From Nitrolancea sp040255925 (lineage in GTDB: Bacteria; Chloroflexota; Chloroflexia; Thermomicrobiales; Thermomicrobiaceae), in assembly GCA_040255925.1 (NCBI GenBank), contig JBDZVX010000159.1:1-5135 (forward strand): a stretch of DNA of 5,135 nucleotides, read 5' to 3'. Positions 4,638 to 5,135 of the stretch are shown here, one piece after another (the first letter of the stretch is position 1; each line of letters opens with the position of its first letter). The notes below the pieces were generated by a model. It was not told the origin of the DNA and did no database searches. It saw only the letters and a list, made by a program, of their open reading frames with translations. The position numbers and the translations under genes are program-made.

Positions 4638-5135
4638 TCAGCGTGGGCTGGACGATGACTCTTCCAGGGTTTCCGCTGCTTCAGCCGGTTCATTGGCGGC
4701 GGTCGCCTCCGCGGAATTGAGCGCCTGGAACGGGGCATCACCTTCGTAGACGCCACGCTTGAGGACGCAGATGAAGGGGAGGTTCCGGTACAGCTCCCGG
4801 TAGTCGAGCCCGTAGCCGACGACGAACTCGTTGGGGATCTCGAACCCGACATAGCGGACCGGCACCGGAACGAGCCGCCGTTCGGCCTTATCGAGCAGCG
4901 TGCAGACCTCCAGGCTCGCCGGCTCGCGCTCCCGCAGGCTCCGCAGCACGAAATCCATGGAGACCCCCGTATTGACGATATCCTCCACCAGCAGGACATG
5001 CTGGCCCTGGATATCGAGATCCAGATCCTTGCTGATCCGGACCCCGTCTCCACCCGAGTGTGAAAGCTGTAGGTAATCGATCGCCAGCGGACGGGTGATC
5101 GACCGCGCGAGATCGGCGAGGAAGAAGGTGATGCC
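4638..5135 (-). CDS. hpt: hypoxanthine phosphoribosyltransferase, C-terminal 165 residues (5' end outside window)
   Basis: Purine-salvage enzyme converting hypoxanthine (often guanine) plus PRPP to IMP/GMP and pyrophosphate. The frame is open to the window edge, so the start and an estimated 40-50 N-terminal residues are missing; GTG 4988 is internal. Visible residues start at ITFFLADLARSI, followed by the flexible-loop region LSHSGGDGVRISKDLDLDI (24-42), the PRPP loop LLVEDIVNTGVS (48-59), CTLLDKAERR (78-87) and VGFEIPNEFVVGYGLDYRELYRNLPFICVL (96-125), all diagnostic. Three oddities: the PRPP loop reads VNTG where the family normally has [IV]D[TS]G, replacing the presumed catalytic Asp with Asn55; the flexible loop is about five residues shorter than in typical bacterial enzymes and has Ser-His instead of Ser-Tyr; and a low-complexity, Ala/Glu/Ser-rich tail of about 35 residues follows the usual end (GVY, 128-130). 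It converges on the split-barrel gene with only 7 bases between stops. Confidence 0.93.
   Translation of the reverse strand, partial: GITFFLADLARSITRPLAIDYLQLSHSGGDGVRISKDLDLDIQGQHVLLVEDIVNTGVSMDFVLRSLREREPASLEVCTLLDKAERRLVPVPVRYVGFEIPNEFVVGYGLDYRELYRNLPFICVLKRGVYEGDAPFQALNSAEATAANEPAEAAETLEESSSSPR

Noticed and set aside
4106..5053. Long reverse-strand open frame of 315 codons across the split-barrel gene and hpt
   Set aside because: It is out of frame with the clear HPRT reading frame on the same strand and antisense to the split-barrel gene. Its translation is Ser/Arg-rich without any domain, as expected of a shadow frame in GC-rich DNA.

Overview
The window is high-GC bacterial DNA. Hand-counted 60-base lines give about 65-68% GC in the housekeeping genes and 53-55% in the left-hand RHS tip region. 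The mix of an RHS/YD-repeat gene, a soluble GAF histidine kinase, Fpg, a split-barrel flavin-type protein and HPRT, together with the codon style, is compatible with Chloroflexota of the Thermomicrobia type (Sphaerobacter/Nitrolancea-like). That placement is an inference from general resemblance, not a demonstrated assignment.

Left third (1-1120), accessory: the 3' end of an RHS-family gene enters from the left edge, shows the conserved RHS core ending in a DPTG motif, and then switches to a short hydrophobic variable tip. A small multi-pass membrane protein gene (401-751) overlaps the RHS stop by 10 bases and is a candidate partner or immunity gene. It is followed by a broken fragment of YD repeats (about 791-1120) with no proper start and no core, a relic of RHS rearrangement.

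Middle (1121-3058): a small zinc-ribbon-like protein of unknown function with a good ribosome binding site (gene start 1185), then a 461-residue cytosolic histidine kinase (coiled coil, GAF, HisKA, HATPase_c) preceded by a recognisable -35/-10 pair. No response regulator is visible beside it.

Right third (3059-5135), housekeeping: fpg/mutM (DNA glycosylase for oxidised purines), followed after 29 bases by a pyridoxamine-phosphate-oxidase-like split beta-barrel protein, probably co-transcribed. Convergent with these, ending only 7 bases away, is the 3' part of a hypoxanthine phosphoribosyltransferase gene that runs off the right edge.

The most noteworthy points are the RHS tip/membrane-protein pair in lower-GC DNA, the displaced YD fragment in the same frame as the membrane protein, an Asp-to-Asn change at the expected catalytic base of HPRT together with a shortened flexible loop, and an Fpg whose lesion-capping loop departs from the usual motif. 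I see no CRISPR array, tRNA, rRNA, insertion sequence or replication origin. No stretch longer than 300 bases is without a gene or gene remnant.
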